Below the pieces are notes generated by a model. The model ran no database searches. It had not been told where the DNA came from and saw nothing but the letters and a program-made list of their open reading frames with translations. The translations under genes were made by a program, and so were the position numbers. Shown here piece by piece: positions 36,773 through 37,231 of a stretch of 37,231 nt of DNA. Where the stretch lies: positions 1 through 37,231 of the IMG/VR virus record IMGVR_UViG_3300009104_000054. One strand, written 5' to 3'. Every line of letters starts with the position of its first letter. Positions within the stretch are counted from its first letter, which is position 1. Origin of the DNA: a virus.

Positions 36773-37231
36773 TTAAGGGGAGTCGTTGCAACTCCATGAG
36801 AAGTCGGAATCATCGCTATTAAACCAATCGTTGCCGTACCACTTTGAAACCCCGTCAGAAGTGAGGGTTATTTGAGGGTACAAATAACCACCGGAAATAA
36901 TCCAGTTGTTGTATGTGCCATAATGGTATGAGTCATATCGCGTTATCATCTCATCGGAGCTGTCTGTTGTAACAACCTTAACAGTATTATCTCCACTGAA
37001 GTGAAAAAAGCTGAACCGTCTCCCCGCAGGGACATCCGCAGCAGCCGGGATGGTCAGCGTGTAGTTGGTGGTGTATCCGGTTGACCACACAACTGACTGG
37101 TCGGTTCCATTCTCAGTAATAGAGGAGCTTGACCCAGAGTTAATCGTGACATTGGTCATCGTGCCTTGATGGTTCTTAATCGCAGAAGACGAAAACTCCA
37201 TCACGTCTATATCGCCAAGCTCAACTCCCGC
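36773..37231 (-). CDS. Tail fibre protein, C-terminal part (continues from position 1)
   Basis: This is the same frame as the gene starting at 2347, joined through the 67-base terminal overlap. The fibre end is strand-rich with many Ser, Thr, Asn, Tyr and Trp (YHYGTYNNWIISGGYLYPQI, then WYGNDWFNSDDSDFSWS). Aromatic and Asn-rich tips are usual for receptor-binding ends. An internal ATG at 37204 is not a separate gene start: the frame is open upstream of it to the window edge. Confidence 0.85.
   Translation of the reverse strand, partial: AGVELGDIDVMEFSSSAIKNHQGTMTNVTINSGSSSSITENGTDQSVVWSTGYTTNYTLTIPAAADVPAGRRFSFFHFSGDNTVKVVTTDSSDEMITRYDSYHYGTYNNWIISGGYLYPQITLTSDGVSKWYGNDWFNSDDSDFSWSCNDSP
37165..37231. 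repeat. Terminal direct repeat, right copy (assembly overlap)
   Basis: This is identical to bases 1-67 and shows that the record closes into a circle. Confidence 0.95.

Noticed and set aside
1-37231. tRNA genes, integrase, or lysogeny module
   Set aside because: I saw no tRNA cloverleaf, tyrosine or serine recombinase motif, or phage-type repressor/Cro pair. The single RHH protein is not enough to claim lysogeny. A tRNA program was not available, so a missed tRNA is possible.

Overview
This window is a complete genome of a tailed double-stranded DNA phage, opened at an arbitrary point inside its tail fibre gene. The first 67 bases are repeated exactly as the last 67 (37165-37231), and the tail fibre reading frame continues in phase across the join. 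The circle is therefore about 37,164 bp. The virion genes are an N4 gp56-type major capsid protein, a portal, a scaffold, two head-tail/tail-tube proteins in the style of T7 gp11 and gp12, and three large internal-virion-type proteins. There is no tape measure, sheath or major tail tube protein, so a short-tailed (podovirus-like) particle is likely. A lipoprotein with a lipobox, a Sec-dependent SleB-type endolysin and good Shine-Dalgarno sites on the late genes suggest a Gram-negative host. The host cannot be named from the sequence.

Layout: the genome has two opposed blocks. The late block is entirely on the minus strand and runs from 10204 down through position 1 and on from 37164 down to 22799. 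Its order is small terminase, large terminase, small basic proteins, portal, scaffold, capsid, tail fibre, lysis cassette, gp11-like, gp12-like, GNAT-like protein, internal virion proteins (748, 524 and 1669 aa), a PD-(D/E)XK nuclease and a last small protein. Most neighbours touch or overlap by 1-4 bases. The early block is on the plus strand from 10774 to 22812. It begins with an ArdC antirestriction protein and many small unknown genes. It then carries a SleB endolysin, a ribbon-helix-helix regulator, a Lar-like protein, a Holliday-junction-resolvase-like nuclease, an ERF annealing protein, a Cas4-like exonuclease split into two genes, a small DNA-binding-like protein and a stand-alone DnaA domain IV protein. 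The two blocks diverge from a 570-bp non-coding region (10205-10773) with very GC-rich repeats and a DnaA-box match, a natural place for the packaging site and/or origin. They converge at 22.8 kb with overlapping stop codons.

How it works together: no DNA polymerase, helicase, primase, RNA polymerase, integrase or tail-sheath gene is visible. Replication probably uses the host replisome, perhaps recruited by the DnaA-like protein, together with recombination (ERF, exonuclease, resolvase). At least two known antirestriction families (ArdC, Lar) and one very acidic possible DNA mimic point to strong pressure from host restriction.

Most unusual points: (1) the Cas4-like nuclease is interrupted by a 1.3-kb block of small genes flanked by an 11-bp direct repeat, and one of those genes is itself a PD-(D/E)XK nuclease; (2) a late nuclease has an intact conserved N-terminus but no AUG, GUG or UUG start; (3) an AACAGC/AACAAGC leader motif recurs at early start codons; (4) two long nested RNA hairpins fill early intergenic gaps.
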